Shown here in pieces: positions 21,343 through 32,062 of a stretch of 64,000 bases of DNA. A program made the position numbers and the translations under genes. The stretch is from Blepharisma japonicum (lineage: Eukaryota; Ciliophora; Heterotrichea; Heterotrichida; Blepharismidae), in NCBI GenBank assembly GCA_949751835.1, contig CATKHK010000043.1, positions 1 to 64,000 on the forward strand, written 5' to 3'. Under the pieces are notes generated by a model. That model saw only the letters and a program-made list of their open reading frames with translations, ran no database searches and was not told the origin of the DNA. How positions within the stretch are numbered: position 1 is the stretch's first letter; each line of letters opens with the position of its first letter.

Positions 21343-23760
21343 CTATAATAAACGTTCTTTAACTGCAGAGTAAATAGCTTCTTGATGAAGCTTAAAGTCG
21401 ACGCTATTCCCGTCACTGCTGCAGCTCATCCCTGGCCTTGAAACTAGCTCAATTGGCCCTATAAACAACTTTCTAAGCTGAGGCTCAATATACCTAAACA
21501 GCCCTACATTTTCTGGCTCTTCTTGTACCCAAATTGCTTGCTTAGGAAATCCTCTTCTTTTTAGCTCATCATTAAGCTGATCAAATGGAAAAGGACTAAA
21601 TTCTTCAATTAATAGTATAGAAATTTTATCATTTTGGAATTGCTGAAGTAAATCCAAATATATTTTTCCATTACAAATAAATAATTTCTCACTTCCTCCG
21701 TTCACATCATTAAAGAAAAATGGCTGAAACTTTGTTCCTGGAGCTAAACTATCTATATCTGAAATAGCAAATTTATTTCTTAGCCCGCTTTTAGGTGTCC
21801 CTAATATACAAGGAATTCTAAATTTCCTATGTACTTGTTCTCTCAACAAATGGAAATAATTTGATGGGATAACTGAATTTACAACTCTCATATTAAATTG
21901 TGCTGATTGGGTATTATTCACAAGCTCTAAAGCTCTTCCTATTCTTGCTGAAGAATGATCAGGACCCATCCCTTCTTGTCCATTAGGCAAAAGAACTACA
22001 ATTCCATTCTGCCTTATCCATCTTGCTTCACCTCCAGCTATAAATAAATCAATCATCGGCTGAGCCATATTAGCAAAGTCTCCAAACTGGGCTTCCCATA
22101 AAACTAAGTTATTTGGGTCATCCATAGAATATCCTACCTCAAATCCTAGCACAGCAAATTCCGATAACAAGCTGCTCACAGCTCTGAATTTTCCAGGCTT
22201 TATCTGCTGGAAAGGAATGTGCAGCTTTTCTGTTTCTTGGCAGTAAAACCCTGCATGTCTTTGAGAGAAAGTTCCTCTTATAGTATCTTCTCCACAGATT
22301 CTTACATTGAACCCTTCTTGAAGTAAACTTCCAATTGCCATTGCTTCAGCTGTAGCCCAATCAACTTTATTTTTCGCTAAATTTTCAAGTCTTCCTGAAA
22401 TATGTCCTTTTGCGATTATTGGGTGGATTTTGAAGTCTTCAGGGACTTTTACGCTGAGCTCAGCAATTTCTTTGAGTTTTTGGGTATCATAGCCACTTTC
22501 AATATGGGTTCGGTTGTGCAGAGGAGTCATATTCTGCCATGGGCCTCTAAAAGAATCATTAAGTCAATTGTTTTCGTATCCTGTTGTATTTCCTTGGAGG
22601 CTTTCTTCGTATTCTTTTTGTAAATGGTCGTCAAACTGTTTTCTTATCTTTTTATAGACAGCTTCAGTAAAAGTCCCATCATTTATGAGTTCTTCAGCAT
22701 ATAAAGCTGCAGTTTGCTTCATATTACTTATATTTTTATACATAAGTGGGTTTGTAAAAGAAGGGTTATCAAGCTCGTTATGTCCATATTTTCGATACCC
22801 AACTAAGTCAATTATAAAGTCTTTTTTGAATTTATTTCTATATAATATTCCCAGTTTACCTATTTTGCAAGCTTCTTCAGGGCTTAGTACATTTACATGA
22901 AATATGGGCGCTCCAATAATTTTATAAACATCTGTGCAATATTTAGTTGACCTTAAATGGTCTTTACAGGTAGTGAAGCCGATTTGGTTGTTCAAAATCA
23001 TATGTAAAGTTCCATTGACACTAAAATCAGGCAGATTTGCCATTTGGGCTGCTTCATAAATAATTCCTTGTCCAGAAACAGCAGCATCTCCATGATATCA
23101 TATATGCAAAGCTTCTTTTCCCGAGTCAATTTTTGACCTAGTTTTTCCTATCCCTAATGTCCCTCCAATCTCCAAATGTGCTGGCCTATGCAGCATGCTG
23201 ATTTTAAGCCCCTTGAATTCTTTTCTCTCAAAAGTTGTCGATATCATTTGTGATACGTCATCAGTGAAATAATAACAAGAATCGTTTAATTCAGGCGGCA
23301 TCAAAGATTTGCCTTGGATATTCCAAAATAAATTTCTTATTGGATAGTTCATAAAGCTTGCAAGGAGTGCCAATTTCCCTCTATGATGAAACGACAAAAT
23401 AGCTGCTGATTGAGGATGTAAGTTATATTGAGCTTCAATTATCGAGAAAGTCAATGGAATAAAAGATTCCATGCCTTCTCCTGAAAAGCGCTTATATGAG
23501 CTGAATTTTTTTTGCATAAACTCTTCAAATGAATCACACATCTGAAGCTGCCGAAAAATATTAATTTTTTGTGAAGCATTAAGAGGAGTTGTCATGAAGG
23601 ATTCATAATTAGTATTCAGCCAGTCTTTTTCTTCCTGTGTCCACACATGGTCAAATTCCGCTTTTACAGGGCCATTGTGCAAGTCTTTGCCTGGCCTTTG
23701 GTATTTTAGTGGGTTAATTTTTGGTTCCTCAGAAAACTTCCTAATTAAATAGCGCCACAT
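21343..23760 (-). CDS. 2-oxo acid dehydrogenase E1 (OGDH/DHTKD1 family), paralogue A (805 aa)
   Basis: Thiamine-diphosphate-dependent E1 of the 2-oxoglutarate (or 2-oxoadipate) dehydrogenase complex in the mitochondrial matrix. The N-terminus MWRYLIRKFSEEP looks like a short presequence. Seen in order: GEGMESFIP, HHRGKLALL (substrate-loop His), PAHLEIGG, HGDAA with GQGIIYE (TDP site), NNQIGFTT, GYRKYGHNE, DWATAEAMAIGSLLQEG and GTFSQRHAG. TGA-Trp at about 23095 and 22560 joins three frame blocks. It is 60-70% like paralogue B but more diverged at usually fixed places (HHRGKL for AHRGKL, PAHLE for PSHLE). The N-terminal peripheral domain of bacterial and animal OGDH is missing, as in paralogue B. 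Which 2-oxo acid it uses is not decidable. Confidence 0.85.
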
Positions 23761-23854
23761 TTATTATCGAAATATTTTTATATCAAACTAATATCTTTAC
23801 TGGCTGGGCTGACTGCATTTATAAATAAGACTATTATTTTCTAAATATTCTTAT

Positions 23855-26287
23855 TTAGCTTTCATAAAAGTGGCTTCTAATAGACTGGAAAATGGCCTCT
23901 TGGTGGGCTTTGAAGTCGCCAGAATTTCCTTCAGAAGAGCAGCTCAGTCCTATCCTTGAAATTAAATCAATCCCTCCAAACAATTTTCTAAGCTGAGGCT
24001 CTATATATCTGAAAACCCCAGTGTTTTCAGGCTCTTCTTGGACAAAAATCGCTTTTTCTGGGAATCCTCGTCTGCTGAGCTCTGCATATAATTCATCATA
24101 TGGGAAAGGAGATAACTCCTCTATCAATAAAATCGAAATTTTGTCCTGCTGGAACTGCTGCAGAAGCTCTACATAAATTTTCCCATTGCAAATGAACAAT
24201 TTGTCGCTTCTCCCTCCATTAATATCTTTAAAGAAAAATGGCTTAAAAGAGGTCCCAGGTCCCATGGACTCCAAATCTGAATAAAGAAGTTTGCTTCTTA
24301 AGGCACTTTTAGGAGTCCCAAGGACCAGTGGCCTTCTGAAATCTTTTTTGACTTGCTCTCTTAATAAATGGAAATAATTAGATGGGATAATACAATTGGC
24401 AACTTGGAGGTTAAGCTGTGTGGCTTGAAGGTTGTTGACTAGCTCTAGATATCGGCCGATTCTGGCTGAAGAGTGGTCAGGTCCTGCTCCTTCTTGTCCA
24501 TTAGGAAGAAGAAGCACAAGTCCACTTTGTCTGAGCCATTTGGCTTCACCTGATGCTACATAAGTATCAATGATTGGCTGGGCCATATTGGCAAAGTCTC
24601 CATATTGGGCTTCCCAGAGGACTAGATGTTTGGGATCGTCTAAAGAGTATCCATACTCAAATCCTAAGACTGCAAGCTCTGATAAAAAGCTATTTATGAC
24701 TGTAAATTTGCCTGGCTTTAGCTGCTCAAAAGGAATAAATAATTTTTCAGTTTCCTGGCAATAATATCCAGCATGTCTCTGTGAATAAGTCCCTCTTACT
24801 GTATCTTCTCCACATATCCTCACATTATACCCTTCCTGGAGCAAGCTTCCAAATGCCATTGCTTCGGCTGTCGCCCAATCGACTTTTCCTTCAGCAAGAT
24901 TTGCTTTTCTATTTCCTATATGTCCCTTCACAATCAGTGGGTGTACTTTTATATTATCCGGAATATTTACAGTCATTTCTGCAATTTCCTTCAATTTCCC
25001 TACCTCAACCCCAGTCTCTATATGCCCTTTCTTATGAAATGGAGAAATCCCAGCCCATTGGTCTTTAAAGGAATCCACTTTGATCCAACCTTTTTCGTCC
25101 TTTTCTAGCCCTTCAATATTACTAGCTTCAAATTCTTTATTTAAATGCTCTTCCAGCTGTTTTTTCATTTTTTCATAAACTTTTTCATTGATAACACCTT
25201 CATTTATAAGCTGTTCTGCGTAATTTGTGGCGCAGCCTTTCATTTCTCCTCTAATCACCTTATACATTAGCGGGTTTGTAAAGGAAGGCTCGTCTACTTC
25301 ATTATGGCCGTATTTTCGATAGCCTATTAGGTCAATGGCAAAATCATTTTTAAAGAGTTTTCGGTACTCTACAGCTAACTGGCCTGCTTTAACGACCTCT
25401 TCAGGACTGTAAGCATTTACGCGGAGAATTGGGGCTCCTATAATTTTGAAAATATCTGTGCAGTGTGGGCTAGATCTTCCTAAAGCTTCAGGGGTGGTAA
25501 AACCTACTTGGTTATTTGCGACGATATGGATACAGCCGTTCACTGAAAAATCTGGCAAATGAGCCATTTGGGTAGTTTCGTAGACGACACCTTGGCCGGC
25601 TAATGCAGCGTCGCCATGAATCCATAAATGAAGGGCTTCTTTTCCAGAGTCAATTTTGGATTTTGTTTTTCCTAGGCCAACAGCACCTCCGATTTCTAAA
25701 TGCGAAGGGTTGTGGAGCATACTGATTCTTAGACCTTTTAGTTCTGGTCTTTCTGAAGTGACTGCAATATGTGTGCTTATATCATCAGTAAAGTAAAACT
25801 CCTTTTCATTTAATTGTAAAGGCAAAACTGAATTCCCTTTGATTTTTCAGAATAAATTCCTTATAGGGTAATTCATAATACTAGTTAGAACTGCTAGCTT
25901 TCCTCTATGAGCAATTGTCATAATGACGTTTGAGTTTGGCTCAACCCCATGCTGAGATTCAAGGACTGAATAAATAGATGGGACTAAGGCTTCTAAGCCT
26001 TCTCCAGAATACCGCTTATAAGTGCTGAATTTTTTGTGTACAAAACGTTCAAAGCTCTCTGCCATCTGAAGAAGACGTAAGGTCTGAATTTTTTGTGAAG
26101 CTTTAAAAGGAGATTCCATTAGCCTTTCATAATGAGAAATTAGTCAGTCTTTTTCCTCAGAGCTGCGGACATGGTCAAACTCTACTTGTATAGGACCACC
26201 ATAGGCACTGTGTCCTGGGTTAGGATATTGGAGTGGATTTGTTTTTGGATATTCTGTGGAAAACCGTCTAATTACATATCTCCACAT
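23855..26287 (-). CDS. 2-oxo acid dehydrogenase E1 (OGDH/DHTKD1 family), paralogue B (810 aa)
   Basis: The ATG at 26287 gives MWRYVIRRFSTEYPKT, a good mitochondrial presequence with an Arg-rich helix and an RFST cleavage context. Motifs are canonical: GEGLEALVP, AHRGKLAVL, NPSHLEIGGAVG, HGDAALAGQGVVYE, NNQVGFTT, GYRKYGHNEVDEPSF, GTYSQRHAG and GPDHSSARIGR. TGA-Trp codons occur at about 25844 and 26150. It is the more conservative of two tandem paralogues 94 bp apart, hence the likelier housekeeping enzyme. Its start is divergent from the next gene's start by only 55 bp, implying a shared, very compact promoter. Confidence 0.9.
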
Positions 26288-26342
26288 ATTTTATTTGTAA
26301 TTACCTAAAAGGAATTATATGAGATAATTTTTTGTAATAAAA

Positions 26343-26780
26343 ATGCTAAAAGTAGCTTTACTGATACTTATAGCTTATATTTGTGAAGGAAAAGAGCCTC
26401 ATGAAAATAGTAAATTGGGAAGAGAAGAAGCTTGTATGACCCTTGTCGAGCATATGCCTAAGATGGACAGAAAGAAATTTGAAGAAACTTTAAGCCTTCG
26501 CCCAGATTTAAGAAGACGTGAGCTTCAAGAAAAGCTTCTAGAAAGAGCTTATAATTATTGTATGACACAAATTTCGGACAGCCAAGCCAGAGAAATTCTG
26601 GAATTTCGCCCTAAAAAGTTCAGAAACTTCTTCAACTTAGTCCCATTGGAAGTGGAAAATATAAATAATCCTGAAGATTTAGCACTGGATCCAGACTGAA
26701 ATGCACGTAAAAAAGAAATCAGAAATAGAATGAAAAGGAGCAGAGGAAAGCGCTTTACAAATCTCCCTAATGATCTTTAG
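26343..26780 (+). CDS. Small secreted or ER protein (145 aa), unknown
   Basis: A signal peptide is clear (MLKVALLILIAYICEG). The mature part is charged and helical, with two cysteines (ACMTLVEH and YNYCMTQ) and two similar segments (KFEETLSLRPDLRRRELQE and REILEFRPKKF) that may be a duplicated motif. TGA-Trp lies at about 26697, and the C-terminus is very basic. No family recognised. It could be a granule or luminal protein. Confidence 0.65.
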
Positions 26781-26902
26781 CTAAATATTCAAATATCTAT
26801 TAACTTTTTTTCAATTATTTTTTATTAATTATTATTTTATATTTCAATCTATTTTTTAATTAGGCTTACCATTCATATTTTTTCTATTATTCTATATTTC
26901 AA

Positions 26903-29191
26903 TTAAGCTCTAGCAAAGTTAAACTCAGCAATGTTGTCTTCTTGTAGTTCCTCTTCTTCTGCGTAGTCTTCATCTTCCACCAATGTTTTTTGATGTGTCA
27001 TCACGTTCGCTTGCTCTTCTTCGTATTCGTCTAGCTGCACCCATTTGCTTCCTAACCTTGGTGGTCTCACTTTTTTCTTTTCTAGCTCTTCCCAGTCAAT
27101 TCCTTTAAAGAAAATATGGCTTTTTGCCTGAGTCATTGTCGGTCTTTTTGTAGGGTCTTTGTTCATTAATTTTCTCATTAAATCTTGAGCTTCAGGTTTC
27201 ACTACTTTTGGGAATTGCAATAAGCCTCTTTTTATATTTCTGAAGAGTTCTTTTATATTATCTGAATAAAAAGGTGGCATTCCTGTTAAAAATTCATATA
27301 AAATTGCCCCGATACCATAGACATCAGCCGATTTTTCTGAGCCTGTTTTACTAAGCATTTCTGGGGCTAAATAAGCAGGAGAACCACAAAATGACATAGC
27401 AGGATTAAGCGGGTTGACGTTTTCTTTAGCAAGACCAAAATCAGCAAGCCTAATATGTCCTGCACGGTCAATAAGTATATTTTCTGGCTTTAAATCTCTA
27501 TATACAATATCTAGAGAATGCAAATACTCTACCGCTAAAATAGTTTCCGCTATATAAAATCTTGCCACACTTTCTGCGAATCTGCTTCGTTCTGATAAAT
27601 GAGTCATCAGATCTCCATTTGGGCAGTATTCCAAAACCATATACAAGTGTTTAGGTGTCTGAAAAGCATAGTCCATTGTAATAATAAACGGGTGGCTTAA
27701 ATATCTCAAAATTTTGCATTCCCCAACAGCATATTTCAGCTGCTTATGCTTCACTAGAAACTGCTTATTAAGCTGCTTAAGTGCATATACATGTTTTGTG
27801 TCATTTTTAATGACTTTATAAACTTTCCCAAAGCTTCCGCTTCCAAGCTCTTCTAGCGTTGTAAAACTTTTGAAGTTAATTATTTCATTTGTAGAGCTTG
27901 ATGAAAAAAGCATATCTTCCCTCGGGCCTAATTCTTCAGTGTTTTGACCATTTTGGTCTTCATTTTTCATTCCAATTTTATGCTGCTGGCAGTAGTCAAT
28001 CCCGTCCTGGATCCTTCTGATCCACATATTGGTTAAATCTTCCATAAGGGTGTAAAACTTAAAATTGCCTGTTTTTGAATGGATAATAAAACAAACAGCG
28101 TCTTTATTTCCGTATTGTAGACCTTTGGTAACCCTAATATCCCAAATATCGAGCAGCCTCATACGGTGGGAAGGCTCTTCATTTTTAATGAAATTGTCTT
28201 TGTCCATATACACGCTGAGATACCCTTGATCTATATCTAGCGATAATAAAATTTGTTTATCATGGATTTGTGTGCTTCCTGTATAGAAGACTTCTCCATT
28301 GAATGAGGTCATTTCTCCCCTGTGCTCTCCTCTTACCTTTTGAAGCTCTCTTTCTCCCATATATTTCGGAATTATTTCAAAAATTTCATGCGTTGAAGCT
28401 ACCATCAATGGTATGGCCCCACTATGGTCTTCAATAGTCATACTTGCATTATTTTCTAATAAAAGCTGTACAATGGGAGCATGACCTTTTCTGCAAGCTT
28501 GATGCAAAGCTGTACCTTTGGACGAGGTCATTTTATTTATTTGGATTCGTGGGTGTTTAAGTAAAGCTCTTACACATTCTGCATGGCCGTGATAAGAAGC
28601 CAAAATTAAAGGGGTCCAGTTGTCTTGGGTTTCTCTGTTACAGTTAGCACCTCTTGCTACAAAGAGTTGGGCTATGTTAGAATGGCCAAGCTGGCACGCA
28701 AAATGCAAGCCAGTCCAGCCATCAGCGTTTGGGGTGCTTAATAAGTCTTCTTCTTCGTCCATAACATTTCCAGCTTCTTCACGGTCGTATTCTCCTATAA
28801 GCTGAAGCAAGCCTGATAAGCTACCATCCATAATTTTGGCAATGAGCAGTCCAAGCCAATCTTTGCTTGGAGCTGGCTCTTGTTGATCTTTAAGGCCACG
28901 CTTGTTTTTGATTCGCTCTCTGGCTGCGAGCTCTTCTTCTCTTTCTGGTCGAATTATATCGACTAATAGGCGGCTTGATTCGTTTATGTCGTAGGACAAA
29001 ATAGTGTTATCGTCTGATAGCAAAATTTCGTGACCTTCTTTGAGTTGGATTAGGCGAAGTAAGTTTGGTGGCTGGCTAAGCATAGGAGAAAGGATTGATT
29101 TGACGTGTTGGACACTGTGCTCTGATAGACAGTCTATTTGGAGCGTGTTTTCTGCAACTTCTAAGTCTAGTACCTTGAAGGTTAGTTGCAT
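26903..29191 (-). CDS. Ubiquitin-like / ankyrin / PH / AGC-type protein kinase (762 aa)
   Basis: Residues 1-80 resemble a ubiquitin-like domain (MQLTFKVLDLEVAENT onward). Ankyrin repeats follow at about 155-290 (DGWTGLHFACQLGHSNIA, DNWTPLILASYHGHAE, KGTALHQACRKGHAP), then a PH-like beta domain (about 305-410) and a Ser/Thr kinase (about 450-715). The kinase has GSGSFGKV, VYALKQL, YRDLKPENIL, ADFGLAKE, SFCGSPAYLAPEM and is active-looking with HRD as YRD. Sequence and the PH context fit the AGC group, probably phosphoinositide-regulated. The C-tail is acidic. The mix of ubiquitin-like, ankyrin, PH and kinase domains is unusual; the role is unknown. Confidence 0.85.
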   Translation of the reverse strand: MQLTFKVLDLEVAENTLQIDCLSEHSVQHVKSILSPMLSQPPNLLRLIQLKEGHEILLSDDNTILSYDINESSRLLVDIIRPEREEELAARERIKNKRGLKDQQEPAPSKDWLGLLIAKIMDGSLSGLLQLIGEYDREEAGNVMDEEEDLLSTPNADGWTGLHFACQLGHSNIAQLFVARGANCNRETQDNWTPLILASYHGHAECVRALLKHPRIQINKMTSSKGTALHQACRKGHAPIVQLLLENNASMTIEDHSGAIPLMVASTHEIFEIIPKYMGERELQKVRGEHRGEMTSFNGEVFYTGSTQIHDKQILLSLDIDQGYLSVYMDKDNFIKNEEPSHRMRLLDIWDIRVTKGLQYGNKDAVCFIIHSKTGNFKFYTLMEDLTNMWIRRIQDGIDYCQQHKIGMKNEDQNGQNTEELGPREDMLFSSSSTNEIINFKSFTTLEELGSGSFGKVYKVIKNDTKHVYALKQLNKQFLVKHKQLKYAVGECKILRYLSHPFIITMDYAFQTPKHLYMVLEYCPNGDLMTHLSERSRFAESVARFYIAETILAVEYLHSLDIVYRDLKPENILIDRAGHIRLADFGLAKENVNPLNPAMSFCGSPAYLAPEMLSKTGSEKSADVYGIGAILYEFLTGMPPFYSDNIKELFRNIKRGLLQFPKVVKPEAQDLMRKLMNKDPTKRPTMTQAKSHIFFKGIDWEELEKKKVRPPRLGSKWVQLDEYEEEQANVMTHQKTLVEDEDYAEEEELQEDNIAEFNFARA

Positions 29192-29786
29192 ATTTATATT
29201 AGAAACTATTTATGTTTTAAAGAGGTAATTACCATCTAGATAGGCTATAGATTAGTATGATTTTACAAACGGGAATGATATCATTACATCAGGCATTTTA
29301 AAGCTTAATTTTGCAATTAAGTTGCAAATAAGTTTGATTAGGTGAAAATTTATATAAAAGTATTTTTTGCATTATTACAAAGCTGAAAAAATCAGAAAAT
29401 TATTAATCTTGACAGTAAATCATATTTTAATTTAAAAAACTCAAAATATAATTTAAAATTCAAATAATGTTTTTATAAAATTTCTGTTGCTAATTTAAAG
29501 AAGATTATAATTGCGATAATATAGTTTTAAGTTGAAGTACAATAAATTAGATAGATCTCGTGCAGCTGTTGAATAATATATCAATTCTGTCTAGAGTATT
29601 TAAAAAGCGTCCAAAAAATTTTCCTATAGTAAAATTTAAATTTAGTTTTGTAATGATAAATCTCAAAGACAAAAAACTATCTATTACAATGGGAATCATA
29701 TTTTAATTTATGCTAAAAAATAAAGAATCATCTATTATTTATCAATTTTATATTTTAAAGCTTTGCTCGATATCACAAGAAAGACT
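29192..29786. other. AT-rich intergenic stretch
   Basis: Between a divergent kinase start and a minus-strand gene's stop. I see no frame, repeat or RNA-like structure here beyond AT-rich runs. Confidence 0.4.
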
Positions 29787-30038
29787 TTATTTATTGCTGC
29801 TATTATATTTTGGCTGATACTCATAGTCGTTTTTTTCATCTTCAGAAGATGAGGAGCATGATGAATCTTCAGGATTTGTACGCTTTTTTCTAAATATGCA
29901 GCAAATATTCGATTTCTTCTTATTCATCTCTTCGTTGTCAATAGTGTCTTCAGTAAACATAACATGCCTTGGAGGAGGCTGTAATCTTACATTATATGTA
30001 TTTTCTGTCTCGACTAGCGATCTTTGTCTTGATTCCAT
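29787..30038 (-). CDS. PPP1R11: Protein phosphatase 1 inhibitor-3 (PPP1R11/YPI1 family), 83 aa
   Basis: The core RHVMFTEDTIDNEEMNKKKS followed by NICCIF matches the family signature (V-x-W/F-x-x-DTVDNE-x-M-x-x-K-x-S-K-x-CCI). It includes the RVxF-like VMF that docks on PP1 and a Ser/acidic tail (DSSCSSSSEDEK). Length is typical of short members such as yeast Ypi1. The family regulates nuclear PP1. The ATG at 30038 is the only suitable start. Confidence 0.85.
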   Translation of the reverse strand: MESRQRSLVETENTYNVRLQPPPRHVMFTEDTIDNEEMNKKKSNICCIFRKKRTNPEDSSCSSSSEDEKNDYEYQPKYNSSNK

Positions 30039-30244
30039 TTATTTAATTAGAATTTTTAGAACCTATTATCTTAATAATTATTTTAAATAATAAAATTATC
30101 ATTTTCTCATAGAATTTGCAAGCTATCGAAAGGAGATTCATAAAATATTTTTTATATAAATTTTTAAGCTTTATGCTTAAAATTTATATCAATTTAGTAT
30201 TTATAATACACCTTAAGCTGCTGAAAGGAGAAAAATGATAATAA

Positions 30245-31264
30245 ATGGATAATAGCTACTCAGCGCTTAAATTCCGCAGCTTGTCGCCAGCAGCTCCTAT
30301 TTCAAAAACCAGGACTAGCAGATTCCCAAAACTCAGCCTACAGAAAACAATGGAAAAAAATTTGATCAATCGTCTCTCTCTTTTCTCTAAAAAACCCTCC
30401 TCCAAAGCTCCGCTCAGTGCTCTGACTGCTTCTTCTATAGAGAAAATTCGAAATTCTGAAGAAATTGCCTATCAGCGAAATATTCATAAGCCACGCATAA
30501 CTGCTCAATCATGAATAGTCCTTGACGGTAAAAAAGGGAAACTTCTTGATGGAAAAGACTTCGAGAACCAGCGAGAAATTGCAAGTTTGACTAAAATTAT
30601 GACATGCTATGTGGCTGTTGAAGAAATAAATAGTAGAGGCAAAAGCTTTGAAGAATATGCGACCATTTCAAAAGAGGCTGCTGCTATGTCAGGGACGTCA
30701 GCATCCTTGCAGGCTGGTGATGAAATTAAATTGTGGGATCTTTTGCATGGATTAATGCTTCCTTCAGGTAATGACGCGGCTATTGTGATTGCTGAGCATA
30801 TAGGAAGAATTATTGACCCTTTAAGTATCAACCCGATACAAAATTTTACCAAAAAAATGAATGAAACCTGCAAAGCGCTGAAACTGAATTCTACATATTT
30901 TACGAATCCTCATGGATTATCAACTTCTTTGAATATTTCGACAGCAAAAAATATTGCAATACTATCATATAGTGCTATGAAAGTAAGAGAAATAAAAAAA
31001 ATTGTACAAACAGAAAGCTATAGATGCATAGTGAAAAATGGAGGAAATGACAGAGAAATCGTATGGCTTAATACAAATAGGTTGCTGAAATTCGGATTTT
31101 CCGGAATAAAAACTGGGTATACACCTGGTGCTGGGCCTTGCTTATGCTGCTATGTAGAAAAAAGAAAGACAAAAAGAATAATTGTGCTCTTGAACTCTGT
31201 TTCTATGGAAAGTAGGTGGAGCGAAGGGCTGGGATTGTGGAGATGGAGCAGCAAGTATTTTTAA
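30245..31264 (+). CDS. D-alanyl-D-alanine carboxypeptidase-like serine hydrolase (peptidase S11), 339 aa
   Basis: All three penicillin-binding active-site motifs are present at proper spacing: SLTK (114-117, nucleophile Ser114), SGN (174-176) and KTG (289-291). Supporting family words are GLMLPSGNDAAIVIAEHIG, FTNPHGLS and KTGYTPGAGPCL. TGA-Trp lies at about 30512. There is no signal peptide; instead about 85 residues of basic, Ser-rich N-terminus. A ciliate has no peptidoglycan of its own, so the substrate may be food bacteria or a non-murein peptide. Other ciliates are known to carry such genes. A bacterial origin by transfer is likely but old, as base composition and TGA use match the neighbours. 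Confidence 0.85.
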
Positions 31265-32062
31265 CTTAAAAAGTATATAAATAATAGTATTTTTGAAAAA
31301 ATTCAGAATATTATCTATTTTAGTGTGATGCATGGTTCAAATCCCTATTTTAAAATCAATTTGACAAAAGATTTCATATATTTTATCCAGTCTTATTATA
31401 AAAAATTAGGATTAAAACTATTGATTTCTAACCTTTAAAAAAAGTTCCTACAAACTGCCTTCGCTTGCCCAAAACCTCTTTCAGGGTATAATCTGCACCC
31501 TGAAAACTTTATTAAGATGATTCTGCAAGTTAGCTTAAAATAATAGTCTTAAACTGTATCGAGCGTAATTCTTTTTTTAATATATATTTCTAGCACAATA
31601 TCATTTTAAATTTATAATCATAATTGAACAATGTAATAAATGAGCAGAGAGCCCAAAATTAATCGGTAGATTTGTATCAAAATGCCTTAACCAATATATA
31701 AATTGACATTATAAAAATTCAAGAATTCTTCATGAGCCTTCTAGTAAATTTCTGCTGAAAAATCTACAAAGGCTCATTCTTGATTTATTTGCATCTTATC
31801 ATAAGTTCAATTCGAGTGTGAATTAATGAGTTTAAATGAATATTATAATTAAGATGATAAGCTGGATATCTTAATAAAAGTTTAAGTTATCATAGATATA
31901 AGTTTTCTAAATAATTGCTTATGTTAAGTAACACTTTGACCTTAAACTAAATAGATATTTATTATTTAATTTTTTCAACTTATAAACCCTGTTATCCATA
32001 TTTCACTATTATTCTTGCAACTTTTGATACAACAACAAACTCAACACCTATAAATTTTAAAT
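31265..32062. other. Gene-free 0.8 kb with two hairpins
   Basis: No open frame. Two inverted repeats stand out: 31479-31505 (TTTCAGGGT/ACCCTGAAA, 9 bp with a 9-nt loop) and 31732-31777 (ATGAGCCTT/AAGGCTCAT with a 28-nt loop). They could belong to a non-coding RNA, but I cannot match any known one. Confidence 0.35.

Noticed and set aside
22531-23097. Apparent stops that cut the dehydrogenase into three pieces
   Set aside because: All are TGA and stand at tryptophan positions of the family; the gene is intact under the Blepharisma code.
24781-25108. Plus-strand open frames within the dehydrogenase B gene
   Set aside because: They are antisense shadows of a well-supported conserved gene with typical codon bias effects.
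30235-30252. An upstream ATG before the DD-carboxypeptidase-like gene
   Set aside because: The frame ends after five codons (ATG ATA ATA AAT GGA TAA); at most a tiny upstream ORF.
31334-31344. GGTTCAAATCC, resembling a tRNA B box
   Set aside because: The flanking bases do not form a T stem, and no acceptor stem or A box is found upstream.
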